A stretch of 64,000 bases of DNA from Mucilaginibacter celer (GTDB lineage: Bacteria > Bacteroidota > Bacteroidia > Sphingobacteriales > Sphingobacteriaceae). The stretch is taken from assembly GCF_003576455.2 (NCBI RefSeq), contig NZ_CP032869.1:124001-188000 (forward strand). Reading direction: 5' to 3'. The notes below the pieces were generated by a model. It was given only the letters and a program-made list of their open reading frames with translations, was not told where the DNA came from and did not search any database. The first letter of the stretch is position 1. Each line of letters begins with the position of its first letter. The position numbers and the translations under genes are program-made. Below, piece after piece: positions 43,425 to 52,300 of this stretch.

Positions 43425-46271
43425 ATGAAAAACATAAAAAGTACTATTTTATTAGCCAGCGTAGGCATTGCGCTTAGCTGGTCGTTTACCGCTGCGCCAA
43501 CATGGGCACAGGTAGCCAAGCCAAAAGTTGTAAAAACTACAACAGAGAAAAATTTGCCGCTTGACCCGGCTGTACGTACCGGTAAATTGCCTAACGGCTT
43601 TACCTATTACATCAGGCATAACGAAGAACCTAAAAAACGCGTTACTTTTTACCTGGCCAATAAAGTTGGCTCGGTACTGGAAGATGATACCCAGCGTGGT
43701 TTAGCTCACTTTATGGAGCACATGAGCTTTAACGGTACTAAAAACTTCCCGAAAAATGAGCTGGTAAGCTACCTGCAAAAATCGGGCGTACGCTTTGGGG
43801 CTGATTTGAACGCCTATACTTCATTTGATGAAACAGTATATCAGTTGCCATTGCCATCTGATAACCCGGACATCCTGAAAAACGGTATCCAGATTATGCG
43901 CGATTGGGCGCAGGATGCTACCCTTGATGTTACCGAAATAAACAAAGAGCGTGGTGTAGTACTGGAAGAAAAACGTTTAGGCAAAGGCGCGCAGGAACGC
44001 ATGCAACGTCAATACCTGCCAACCATCCTTAACCACTCGCGCTATTCGCTGCGTTTGCCAATTGGTACTGATGAAGTGCTGAATAACTTTAAACCAGAAA
44101 CCATCAAAAAGTTTTACCACGATTGGTACCGCCCCGACCTGCAGGCTTTAATTGTAGTAGGCGATATCGACGTAGATCAGATGGAGAAAACCATCAAAGC
44201 CAAATTCAGCGACCTGAAAAACCCTGCAGGCGAAAAGCCGCGTACCAAATATACCGTGCCATTGCTGGGCCAGAACCAGTTTTTAGCTGTTACCGATAAG
44301 GAAATGACTGTTACTGTAGCGCAGGTAATGATGAAGCAACCAGCAGCTAAACTGCATACCGCTGCCGATTACCGTGATAATATTGTTCGTGGATTATTTA
44401 ACAGGATGACAGGTGCCCGTTACGCCGAAATTATGCGCCAGGCCAACCCGCCATATTTACAGGGTGGTGCCGAAGTAGGCGATTTTTTAGGCGGATTGGA
44501 TAACTACAGCCTGTATGCCGTAGCCAAACCAGGCGAACTGGAAAACGGCTTCAAAGCCGCATGGCGCGAAACTGAGCGTATAAAACGTTTCGGTTTTACC
44601 CAAACCGAGCTTGACCGTGCCAAACAAGCCTACCTGAGCGATATGGAAGCTTCGCTTAAAGAAAAAAACAAAACCAACTCGGATAGCTATGTGAACGAAT
44701 ACCTGCAATACTTTTTAAAAGGGACAGCGGCACCGGGTATCAGCTACGAGTATGATCTGGTGAAGAACGATTTGCCGGGCGTAACCCTGGACGAGGTGAA
44801 TGCCGTAAGCAAATCATCCATCAAAAACACCAACCGCGATTTGATGCTGCTTGCTCCTGAAAAAGATAAAGCAACTTTGCCAACAGAAGCTGTTATGAAC
44901 AGTTGGATAAAAGCTGTTGAAGGCGAAGATCTCAAACCTTACAATGATGAAGTAAGCAAACAACCTTTATTGGCCAACGCTCCGGTTGCAGGTAAAATAA
45001 CTGCCGAAACCAAAGATGCAGCCCTGGGTACAACAACCCTTACGTTGAGCAACGGCGTAAAAGTGGTATTGAAACCAACTGATTTTAAAGATAACGAGAT
45101 CCTGTTCAGCGCTTCGTCCCCAGGCGGTACTTCGCTTTATAGTGATGCCGATTACCAGTCGGCCGCAAATGCTTCGGGCATGATCGAATCGTTTGGGTTG
45201 GGCAATTACAATCCTACACAACTGGAAAAATATTTATCAGGTAAGCAGTTAAGTGTAAGTCCATACATCAGCGAGCGCACACAAGGTGTAAGCGGTAATT
45301 CGACTCCAAAAGACCTGGAAAGTGCTTTTGAACTGATCTACGGTTATTTAACTGAACCTCGTAAAGATGCCGATTTGTTCCAGGGCATCATTACCCGTTC
45401 AAAAGCAAGCCTCGCCAACAGGGGGAATGATCCTAACGCCGTGTTCCAGGATACTTTAAGCGCAACGTTGGGCAACTACAACGTGCGCCGTACAGGGCCG
45501 AGCATCGCGAAAATTGATCAGATCAATCTGGATAGGGAGTACACCATCTACAAAGAGCGTTTTGCCGATGCGTCGGGCATGACTTTTACTTTTGTAGGTA
45601 ACATCGATATTGAGAAAATTAAACCGCTTATTGAAAAATATATCGCCTCGCTGCCATCAAAAAATCTTGGTGAGAAGGCTAAAGATTTAGGCATCCATAT
45701 CCCCGAAGGTAAGATCGCCAAAAACGTTTACAAAGGTTCGGAGCCGAAAGCCACCGTTGATATGGTATGGTCGGGCCCGTTTGAATACAGCGCTGCCGAG
45801 CGGATCCAGCTGGATGCTTTAAAAGAGTGCCTGGAAATCAGGTTGATTGAGCGCTTGAGGGAAGATGAAAGCGGTGTTTATTCGCCTGGCGCTTATGCTA
45901 ATAACAGCAAATTCCCAACTCAACGTTACTCCATGTTCGTGTACTTTGGTTGCGATCCAAAAAATGCTGATAAATTGGTAGCCTCAACTTTAGATGAGAT
46001 CAATAAGCTGAAAACCAACGGTCCGGCACAGGTAAATATTGATAAATGGCGCGCCGAAAGCATCCGCACCCGCGAAACCAGTGTACGTACCAACGGTTTC
46101 TGGCTGGGCTACATCAGCGGGCAGATCAACGATAAAGAAGACTTGCACCAGATAGATAGCTATACTAAAGATTTGAATAGCGTAACTATTGAAAGCGTAA
46201 AAGCAACTGCTCAAAAATACCTAAGCGGGAAGAATTTTATCCGTATGCAGTTATTGCCGGAGACTAAGTAA
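43425..46271 (+). CDS. M16-family (pitrilysin/insulinase) zinc metallopeptidase, two-domain
   Basis: A 948-residue exported protein (signal MKNIKSTILLASVGIALSWSFTAAPTWAQ). The inverted zinc motif H95-F-M-E98-H99 lies in GLAHFMEHMSFNGT, and the distal zinc ligand Glu is E175 in NKERGVV, 76 residues on, as expected. A second M16-like half without the motif begins near residue 530 and carries the R/Y-type C-terminal features (DESGVYSPGA). These enzymes enclose and cut peptides in a clam-shell chamber. It follows the TlpA gene after a terminator, so it may be transcribed separately. Fits the peptide-degradation theme of the locus. Confidence 0.95.
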   Translation: MKNIKSTILLASVGIALSWSFTAAPTWAQVAKPKVVKTTTEKNLPLDPAVRTGKLPNGFTYYIRHNEEPKKRVTFYLANKVGSVLEDDTQRGLAHFMEHMSFNGTKNFPKNELVSYLQKSGVRFGADLNAYTSFDETVYQLPLPSDNPDILKNGIQIMRDWAQDATLDVTEINKERGVVLEEKRLGKGAQERMQRQYLPTILNHSRYSLRLPIGTDEVLNNFKPETIKKFYHDWYRPDLQALIVVGDIDVDQMEKTIKAKFSDLKNPAGEKPRTKYTVPLLGQNQFLAVTDKEMTVTVAQVMMKQPAAKLHTAADYRDNIVRGLFNRMTGARYAEIMRQANPPYLQGGAEVGDFLGGLDNYSLYAVAKPGELENGFKAAWRETERIKRFGFTQTELDRAKQAYLSDMEASLKEKNKTNSDSYVNEYLQYFLKGTAAPGISYEYDLVKNDLPGVTLDEVNAVSKSSIKNTNRDLMLLAPEKDKATLPTEAVMNSWIKAVEGEDLKPYNDEVSKQPLLANAPVAGKITAETKDAALGTTTLTLSNGVKVVLKPTDFKDNEILFSASSPGGTSLYSDADYQSAANASGMIESFGLGNYNPTQLEKYLSGKQLSVSPYISERTQGVSGNSTPKDLESAFELIYGYLTEPRKDADLFQGIITRSKASLANRGNDPNAVFQDTLSATLGNYNVRRTGPSIAKIDQINLDREYTIYKERFADASGMTFTFVGNIDIEKIKPLIEKYIASLPSKNLGEKAKDLGIHIPEGKIAKNVYKGSEPKATVDMVWSGPFEYSAAERIQLDALKECLEIRLIERLREDESGVYSPGAYANNSKFPTQRYSMFVYFGCDPKNADKLVASTLDEINKLKTNGPAQVNIDKWRAESIRTRETSVRTNGFWLGYISGQINDKEDLHQIDSYTKDLNSVTIESVKATAQKYLSGKNFIRMQLLPETK

Positions 46272-46281
46272 CAGCCCCCTT

Positions 46282-46326
46282 AAATAAACAGGAACGGCCC
46301 GCATTGCGGGCCGTTCCTGTTTATTT
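46282..46326 (+). terminator. Very strong terminator after the M16 gene
   Basis: A perfect 21-bp stem (46282-46302 with 46306-46326, ...GGAACGGCCCGC) with an ATT loop, 10 bp after the stop codon. The stem's own AAATAAA / TTTATTT ends act as A- and T-tracts, so it can work from both sides. Confidence 0.88.
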
Positions 46327-46337
46327 ACTACATCGAG

Positions 46338-46435
46338 GTCATGCCGAACTTGTTTCGGCATCCCACAGGACAGGTAGACGATTTGCTAAGCATGGCCGCT
46401 TAGCGAGTGGGATGTTGAAACAAGTTCAACATGAC
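46338..46435. repeat. 98-bp palindromic repeat, family E
   Basis: Arms 46338-46366 and 46407-46435 are 29-bp inverted repeats with four mismatches (GTCATGCCGAACTTGTTTCGG... pattern), centred on a smaller TTTGCTAAGC / GCTTAGCGAG pairing. It lies between the M16 gene terminator and the second ECF sigma gene. Together with the terminator and the promoter below it fills the 414-bp gap. Confidence 0.75.
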
Positions 46436-46617
46436 GGAATGGGTTCTCTCTCCCCCCCTAAATGTTAAAATAATTTTTTCATCAAAATTATATTGCATAT
46501 TTGTATCCGGTTCAGAAGCGGTTCCTGCTGCAACTGAACATGGTAACCAATTATTGATTAAATCCGGAATGAAAGTGTGTTCGCAAAGCGATGGATCTTG
46601 TTTAAGCGATAATACGC

Positions 46618-46649
46618 TTTGTTCGCAATCGATAACCATAGTTAGTTTG
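46618..46649 (+). promoter_or_regulatory. Candidate Bacteroidota sigma-A promoter for the second ECF sigma gene
   Basis: TTTG (46618-46621) followed after 20 bp by TTAGTTTG (46642-46649), close to the consensus TTTG-N19-TAnnTTTG, and 37 bp upstream of the ATG at 46686. Confidence 0.4.
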
Positions 46650-46685
46650 CAAAACATTTAAAAGATCTCCCTTAGAGCGGGGCCG

Positions 46686-47276
46686 ATGTCAAAGTACAGT
46701 ACACATACCGATCATGACCTTACCAGCCTGCTGCAAAGCGGCGATCATGACGCTTTTATCGAAATTTACCAGCGGTACTGGCGGCGTATGCTTGCCGTGG
46801 CCTGGAACCACAGTAAGGATAAAACTGTAGCTAAGGATATTGTACACGAGGTTTTCCTCTCGCTTTGGGAAAGGCGCGACGCCGTGGAGATCAAAAGCAT
46901 TTCGGCCTTCCTGTCTACCGCTGTAAAATTCGGTGTATTCAAACACTACCAACGCGAAAAAAACCGCGCCGACCTGGCCAAGGCCAACTACGAATTTACC
47001 GATATCACCCACGACGAAGCCAAACTCGATGCCCTCTTTCTGCAAGAGTACATCAACGGCATTGTGGAAGAAATGCCCGAAAAATGCAAACTGGTATTCC
47101 GCTACAGCCGTGACCTGGGCTTGAAGAATGCCGAGATAGCCGAGAAAATAGAGATCAGCGAGAAAGGGGTGGAGGCTAACCTTACCCGTGCACTAAAAAT
47201 TATCCGCGGCGAGTTGAAGAATTATGGTTGGAGTATTGTGGTGGTGTTGCATACGGTTATTTCGCTTTTGAAATAG
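46686..47276 (+). CDS. ECF RNA polymerase sigma factor, FecI-like (second PUL)
   Basis: A 196-residue sigma-70-family protein. Region 2: LLQSGDHDAFIEIYQRYWRRM... and AKDIVHEVFLSLWERRD (about 15-75). Region 4: MPEKCKLVFRYSRDLGLKNAEIAEKIEISEKGVEANLTRAL (about 125-175). A hydrophobic C-terminal tail (WSIVVVLHTVISLLK) is present, as in its relative at 28895. The FecR partner lies 771 bp downstream instead of adjacent, separated by an antitoxin-like gene and repeat elements. It presumably still controls the SusC/SusD genes at 49387 onward. Confidence 0.95.
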   Translation: MSKYSTHTDHDLTSLLQSGDHDAFIEIYQRYWRRMLAVAWNHSKDKTVAKDIVHEVFLSLWERRDAVEIKSISAFLSTAVKFGVFKHYQREKNRADLAKANYEFTDITHDEAKLDALFLQEYINGIVEEMPEKCKLVFRYSRDLGLKNAEIAEKIEISEKGVEANLTRALKIIRGELKNYGWSIVVVLHTVISLLK

Positions 47277-47294
47277 CTTCAAAGCTTCCCCCAT

Positions 47295-47364
47295 GTCATT
47301 TCGACGGACTGTGGGAGGGCAAGGAGGTGGCGTGAGGAGAAATCTTATACGCCCTGTAAAACGA
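47295..47364. repeat. Partial family B repeat (single arm)
   Basis: Begins GTCATTTCGACG and ends GGAGAAATCTTATACGCCCTGT, the same outer and inner motifs as the arm of the element at 8131-8278, but without the opposite arm. It looks like a decayed half element. Confidence 0.5.
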
Positions 47365-47447
47365 ATCGCCTTTAGAAGAGCGATTTTCGTTTAGCCCTAT
47401 CAATATTATATTGAAAATTAGTAAATTGGGTTATGATAAGGATAATC

Positions 47448-47672
47448 ATGACACCCGATAAAAACTGCTTAACGATAAAGCTGCCGGATAGCTTGGTGGG
47501 GAAGACTATCGAGGTTATCGCGTTCGAGATTGATCAAATTGAAGAAACCATTATTGCAGATCAAAAAAAGAAACGTATTGAGGACATCAATAAAGCCTTG
47601 AATAAACATCGGGTTGATCTTACCGGCTTCAAATTTGACAGGGACGAAGCGAATAACTATAATCGCCTTTAA
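47448..47672 (+). CDS. Small antitoxin-like protein, probably orphan
   Basis: A 74-residue protein starting at the internal ATG 47448 (MTPDKNCLTIKL); an ATG-like start at 47433 would add five residues. The N-terminal beta part (LTIKLPDSLVGKTIEVIAFEID) and the acidic C-terminal helix ending in FKFDRDEANNYNRL match the style of small Bacteroidota antitoxins encoded just before PIN-domain (VapC-like) toxins. No intact toxin gene follows; instead a 159-bp palindromic element starts 51 bp downstream. A short overlapping frame after 47656 reads ITIIAFNTNASII, reminiscent of a PIN toxin N-terminus. The family call is by resemblance only. Confidence 0.55.
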   Translation: MTPDKNCLTIKLPDSLVGKTIEVIAFEIDQIEETIIADQKKKRIEDINKALNKHRVDLTGFKFDRDEANNYNRL

Positions 47673-47723
47673 TACTAACGCATCTATTATCTCCACGACA
47701 TTAACGATTCACATCCCTTTTAG

Positions 47724-47882
47724 AATACGAGGCACCTACGGAGCCTTTAAACTCATTCAGATTTTGCTATAAACACGCTACCCCTACGGGGTATTTGGCA
47801 CTGTTTTCTAACTCCGTTAGGAGTATCGTGTTTATAGCAAATTATAGTTTGTTTTGAAATGGCTCCGTGGGTGCCTCGTATT
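47724..47882. repeat. 159-bp double palindrome, family F
   Basis: Outer 22-bp arms (47724-47745 and 47861-47882, AATACGAGGCACCTACGGAG...) have one mismatch; inner perfect 15-bp arms (47762-47776 and 47827-47841, TTTGCTATAAACACG) enclose a third pairing of CTACCCCTACGGGGTA type. It sits between the orphan antitoxin-like gene and FecR in the PUL regulatory region. The rest of this 375-bp gap shows nothing coding apart from a possible toxin relic before 47722. Confidence 0.85.
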
Positions 47883-48047
47883 ATACAAGCGATTCATCTG
47901 GTTGGCTAAGGGTATTAAATCCAGATGTCTTTCTTTCCGTCTTAGAGCCTGGCGTGCTTAGATCAACAATACAATAAATTTTTTTTCCTCCCCAATATAG
48001 GGTAACCCGCTTTTCAATGTACCCACCTATAAAAGCACCCAAACCAA

Positions 48048-49199
48048 TTGGACCAGGAACAGATTCACATTTTATTAAAAAAGTATCAAGACGGTACCGC
48101 CACTGCCGCCGAGCGCGAGCAATTGCTGCAATGGTTCCGCGAAACCGCCTACCAGGATGCCGAATTTCCGGAAGATGAGGAAACGGTAGGAGAAGCTATG
48201 CTTGCCCGCCTTAACCAGGAAACCAAACCTGCTAAAACGAAGCCGGGCTACTTCCGTTGGGTAGCGGCTGCTTCGGCTGTGTTGATATTGGGTGTTACCG
48301 GCCTATTCATTACCAGGATGCTCACAACCGATAGTGGTAATTTCCTTCATCAAAATGCTCAATCCAATATCCATCCCGGAGGCAATAAAGCCATCTTAAC
48401 TTTAGCCAACGGCAACAAAATCTCCCTTACCGATGCAGGCAATGGGCAAATTGCCAATCAAAACGGTATCAACGTGACCAAAGCTGCTAACGGCCAATTA
48501 GTTTATACCATTACCGACCGGGTAGATCTGTCCGGTGCTTCATCCAGCACAGATCTCGACGCCTCCAACACCATCGAAACACCCAAAGGTGGCCAGTACC
48601 AGGTTGTTTTGCCCGATGGTTCAAAGGTTTGGCTTAATGCTTATTCATCTTTAAAATTCCCGGTAAGTTTTGCTAACAGGAATGAGCGTCGGGTTGAACT
48701 ATCGGGCGAGGCTTATTTTGAGGTGAGCCATAATAAAGAAATGCCTTTCAGGGTGGTAACCAACCGCCAAACCGTTGAGGTTTTGGGCACGCATTTTAAT
48801 GTGAACGCTTATGCCGATGATGCCACTACCAAAACTACCCTGTTGCAGGGGATGGTGAGGGTAACAGCTGCAAACCGTAGCGCCATCTTAAACCCAGGCC
48901 AGCAGGCTAAGCTGGGCAATACGCTTGATGTAAGCGAAGTAAATACCGAAGAGGCTGTAGCCTGGAAAAACGGCTATTTCAATTTTGATGATGAAAAACT
49001 GGAAAACATTATGCGCAGCGTATCGCGCTGGTATAATGTGGATGTGGTTTTTGCCGATCAGAGCCTGCGCAACGAAACCTTTGGTGCGGTAACTACCCGC
49101 TTTGCCAGCATCAACACGCTGCTAAAAATGATTGAGCAAACCGGCGACGCGCGGTTTAGCATCCAGGGCTCAACGATAACTATAACCAAGAAGAAGTAA
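48048..49199 (+). CDS. FecR-family anti-sigma factor (second PUL)
   Basis: A 383-residue inner-membrane protein. The only in-frame start that keeps the conserved N-terminal helix (QIHILLKKYQDGTATAAEREQLLQWF) is TTG 48048; a stop codon (TAA 48030) lies just upstream. One membrane helix (about 70-88, VAAASAVLILGVTGLFI) is followed by the periplasmic FecR domain (about 180-295: TPKGGQYQVVLPDGSKVWLNAYSSL, EVLGTHFNVNAYADD) and a DUF4974 C-terminus (WKNGYFNFDDEKLENIMRSVSRWYNVDV). It should hold the ECF sigma factor encoded at 46686 and sense the STN-bearing SusC at 49387. Confidence 0.93.
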   Translation: MDQEQIHILLKKYQDGTATAAEREQLLQWFRETAYQDAEFPEDEETVGEAMLARLNQETKPAKTKPGYFRWVAAASAVLILGVTGLFITRMLTTDSGNFLHQNAQSNIHPGGNKAILTLANGNKISLTDAGNGQIANQNGINVTKAANGQLVYTITDRVDLSGASSSTDLDASNTIETPKGGQYQVVLPDGSKVWLNAYSSLKFPVSFANRNERRVELSGEAYFEVSHNKEMPFRVVTNRQTVEVLGTHFNVNAYADDATTKTTLLQGMVRVTAANRSAILNPGQQAKLGNTLDVSEVNTEEAVAWKNGYFNFDDEKLENIMRSVSRWYNVDVVFADQSLRNETFGAVTTRFASINTLLKMIEQTGDARFSIQGSTITITKKK

Positions 49200-49386
49200 T
49201 AACCTGATAAACCAATTTAAACCCGATTAAACTATATGAGAAAATTTTACAACTCCCCGTAGCATAAAGCAGATCAGCGGTTTATAAAAAGCAGAACAGA
49301 GGCACTTCCGATGCCCCTGCTCAATCAGCTTTTTAAAATCCGAATGTAATTGTCGTCACATTTCAACTTAAAACAGCCTTTAACAA

Positions 49387-52300
49387 ATGTATAAAATTTT
49401 TACTACAAACATTTGTACGCCTTCGTGCTACCCTAAGAAATTTCTGCTCATCATGAAGCTAACCACGTTTATACTCTTCCTCGCTTTTATGCAGGCAAGT
49501 GCGGCGGTCTTTTCGCAAAAGATCACCTATAAACAAAATGATGTAACGCTAAAACAAGTATTCAATGAAATAAATAAGCAAACGGGCTACAACCTGTTCT
49601 GGTCGGCAAAAAGTATCAAAAACACGCCGAAGATAGATGTCAACTTTCAAAATACCCCTATTGAAGAGGCCCTGAAAACCAGCCTCAAAAACACAGGTTT
49701 AACTTACAGTATCGATGGTAAATCGGTGATCATTAAAGAAGCGCCGGGCGGAAAAAACGATGCCCCGGCCGAGGTGATTGCCGATATTACCGTAACCGGT
49801 ACCGTAAAAGATAACAAGGGCGTAACCCTGCCGGGCGTAAGTATTACCGTAGTTGACGACCCTAAACGGGGTACCGTTACCGATAATAACGGTAAGTTTA
49901 TCCTCGATGTAAAAAGCGGCTCGGTGATTCGGGTATCCTTTATCGGTTTTGTGCCGCAAACTTTTACGGTTAATGCCGATAATAAGCTTTTTAACGTGGT
50001 TTTGGTAGAGGATTTGCGCCAGGCCGAAGAGGTGGTAATTACCGCCTACGGTAAAAAGGAGCGGAAGGAAGCCATTGTAGGGTCGGTAACCACCATCAAA
50101 CCAGCCGAGTTAAAAATCCCGGCAAGTAACTTAACCACTGCGCTGGCCGGGCAGGCGGCGGGTATCATCGCTTTCCAGGGCACCGGGCAGCCGGGGCAGG
50201 ATAACGCGCAGTTCTTTATCAGGGGGGTAACTACTTTCGGTTATAAGGTTGACCCTTTGATTTTGATAGATAACATTGAGTTAACTACTAATGATCTGGC
50301 TCGTTTGCAGGTGGATGATATCGCCAGTTTCTCTATTCTGAAAGATGCCAGTGCTACAGCCTTGTATGGTGCCCGTGGTGCCAATGGCGTAATTCTGGTC
50401 GCTACTAAGCAAGGTAAGATTGGCAAGCCGCAAATTAGTTTCAGGGCGGAAAACTCGGTATCGCAAAATACCCAATCGCTTAAAATTGCCGATCCTATCA
50501 CGTACATGAAGCTTTTCAACGAAGCTACGCTGTCGCGTGATCCATATCAGCCTACACCTTTTGATCCGGATAAGATCATCAACACCGAAAATACTTTGGC
50601 TAAAGGTCCGGGTTATAACCCTTATGTTTACCCGGCGGTTGATTGGCTCAATTTGCTGCTTAAAAAACGTACATCAACCCAACGCGGTAACCTGAGCGTT
50701 AGCGGTGGTACACCATTTGCCCGTTACTATGTAGGTGGATCATACAATGTTGACCATGGTAACCTTGCCGAAGATGCGGCCAATAATAACAGCAACAATA
50801 TCAAGTTCACCAACTACCAGTTGCGATCCAACGTAAACCTTAACCTTACCAAAACCACCGAGGCTATCCTGCGTTTTTCGGGAACATTCAGCGATTATAA
50901 CGGGCCGCTTACTACTGATGGTTCCTTTAATTCGGATGTTTATAAAATAGCCTTGCATACCAGCCCGGTGTTGTTCCCGGCTTATTTCCCAGCTGATTCG
51001 GCCAATATTAACACCAAGCATATTTTGTTCGGTGCCCCGGCAGATCAGGGTGTGCCTTATAACAACCCGTACGCGTTGTTGCTGAGAGGCCACAAAAGCT
51101 CAACCGAATCGCGGGTGCTGGCGCAGATCGAGTTGAACCAGGGACTTGAATTTATCACCAAAGGCTTAAACTTCCACGGTATTTTCAGCACCAACAGGTA
51201 TTCGTATTTCGATGCCAATTACGGTTATAATCCTTTTTATTATAACATCGGTAGCTATAACAAAACCAATAACACCTATACCTTAACCTGGCTCAACCAA
51301 AAACCAGGCGACGCTATTGAGTATCTGCAATATTTTCCGGGCACGCCAACTATCAGCAACCAGATTTACCTGCAGGGTAACTTTGATTATTCGCGCCAGT
51401 TGGGCAAACATAATCTTTCGGCAACCGCGGTGTTTACCCGCCAGCAAACGGTTTATTCAAATGCGGGCCAGCTTATTGATGCCTTGCCGCACCGCAACTT
51501 TGGTATAGCGGGCCGCGCCGGATATAACTACGCCGGAAAATATTTTTTGGAGTTTAACTTCGGTTATAACGGTTCAGAAAGGTTCTCGGCCGAACATCGT
51601 TATGGCTTTTTCCCAACCATTGGCGGCGGCTGGCTGGTATCGGGCGAAAAGTTTTTCGAACCATTGCTTGATGTGGTTAACCGTTTAAAGATCCGCAGCA
51701 GCTACGGTTTGGTAGGTAACGATGCCATCAGCGACAGGCGTTTCTTTTATGCATCAAACGTAAACCTTAACGGCGGGGCCTACGCCGCTTTCGGTACCAA
51801 CGCGGGCTATGCGCATAACGGTGCAACTATCCTCAACTATTCAGACCCTAATGTAACCTGGGAAACATCTAAACAGGCAAACCTCGCGGTTGAAATGACC
51901 CTGTTTAAAAATCTGAATATCGTTGCCGAGTTTTACAATTATAACAGGTACAACATTCTGCAAAAACGCTCGTACATTCCAAGTACCTCGGGTTTGGAGG
52001 CTGATATTTATGCCAACTTAGGTAAAGCCAACTCAAAAGGTATCGATCTGTCTTTCGATTATAAAAAGACCATCAATAACTCATGGATCGTATCGGGCCG
52101 TGGTAACTTTACCCTCGCTACCGATAAGTATACCTACTACGAAGAGCCTAACTACCCTGAACCTTATCGCCATTTTGTTGGCCAGCCTATCCGTATTGGC
52201 TATGGTTACATTGCCGACAGGCTTTTTGTTGACGATGCCGAAGCAGCAGCCTCACCAACGCAAATTTTCTCCACCACCGGCAAAGCCCCCCGCGGCGGCG

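Noticed and set aside
46400-46661. Small frames on both strands between the M16 and sigma genes
   Set aside because: They run through the 98-bp palindrome and show no domain, signal peptide or conserved feature.
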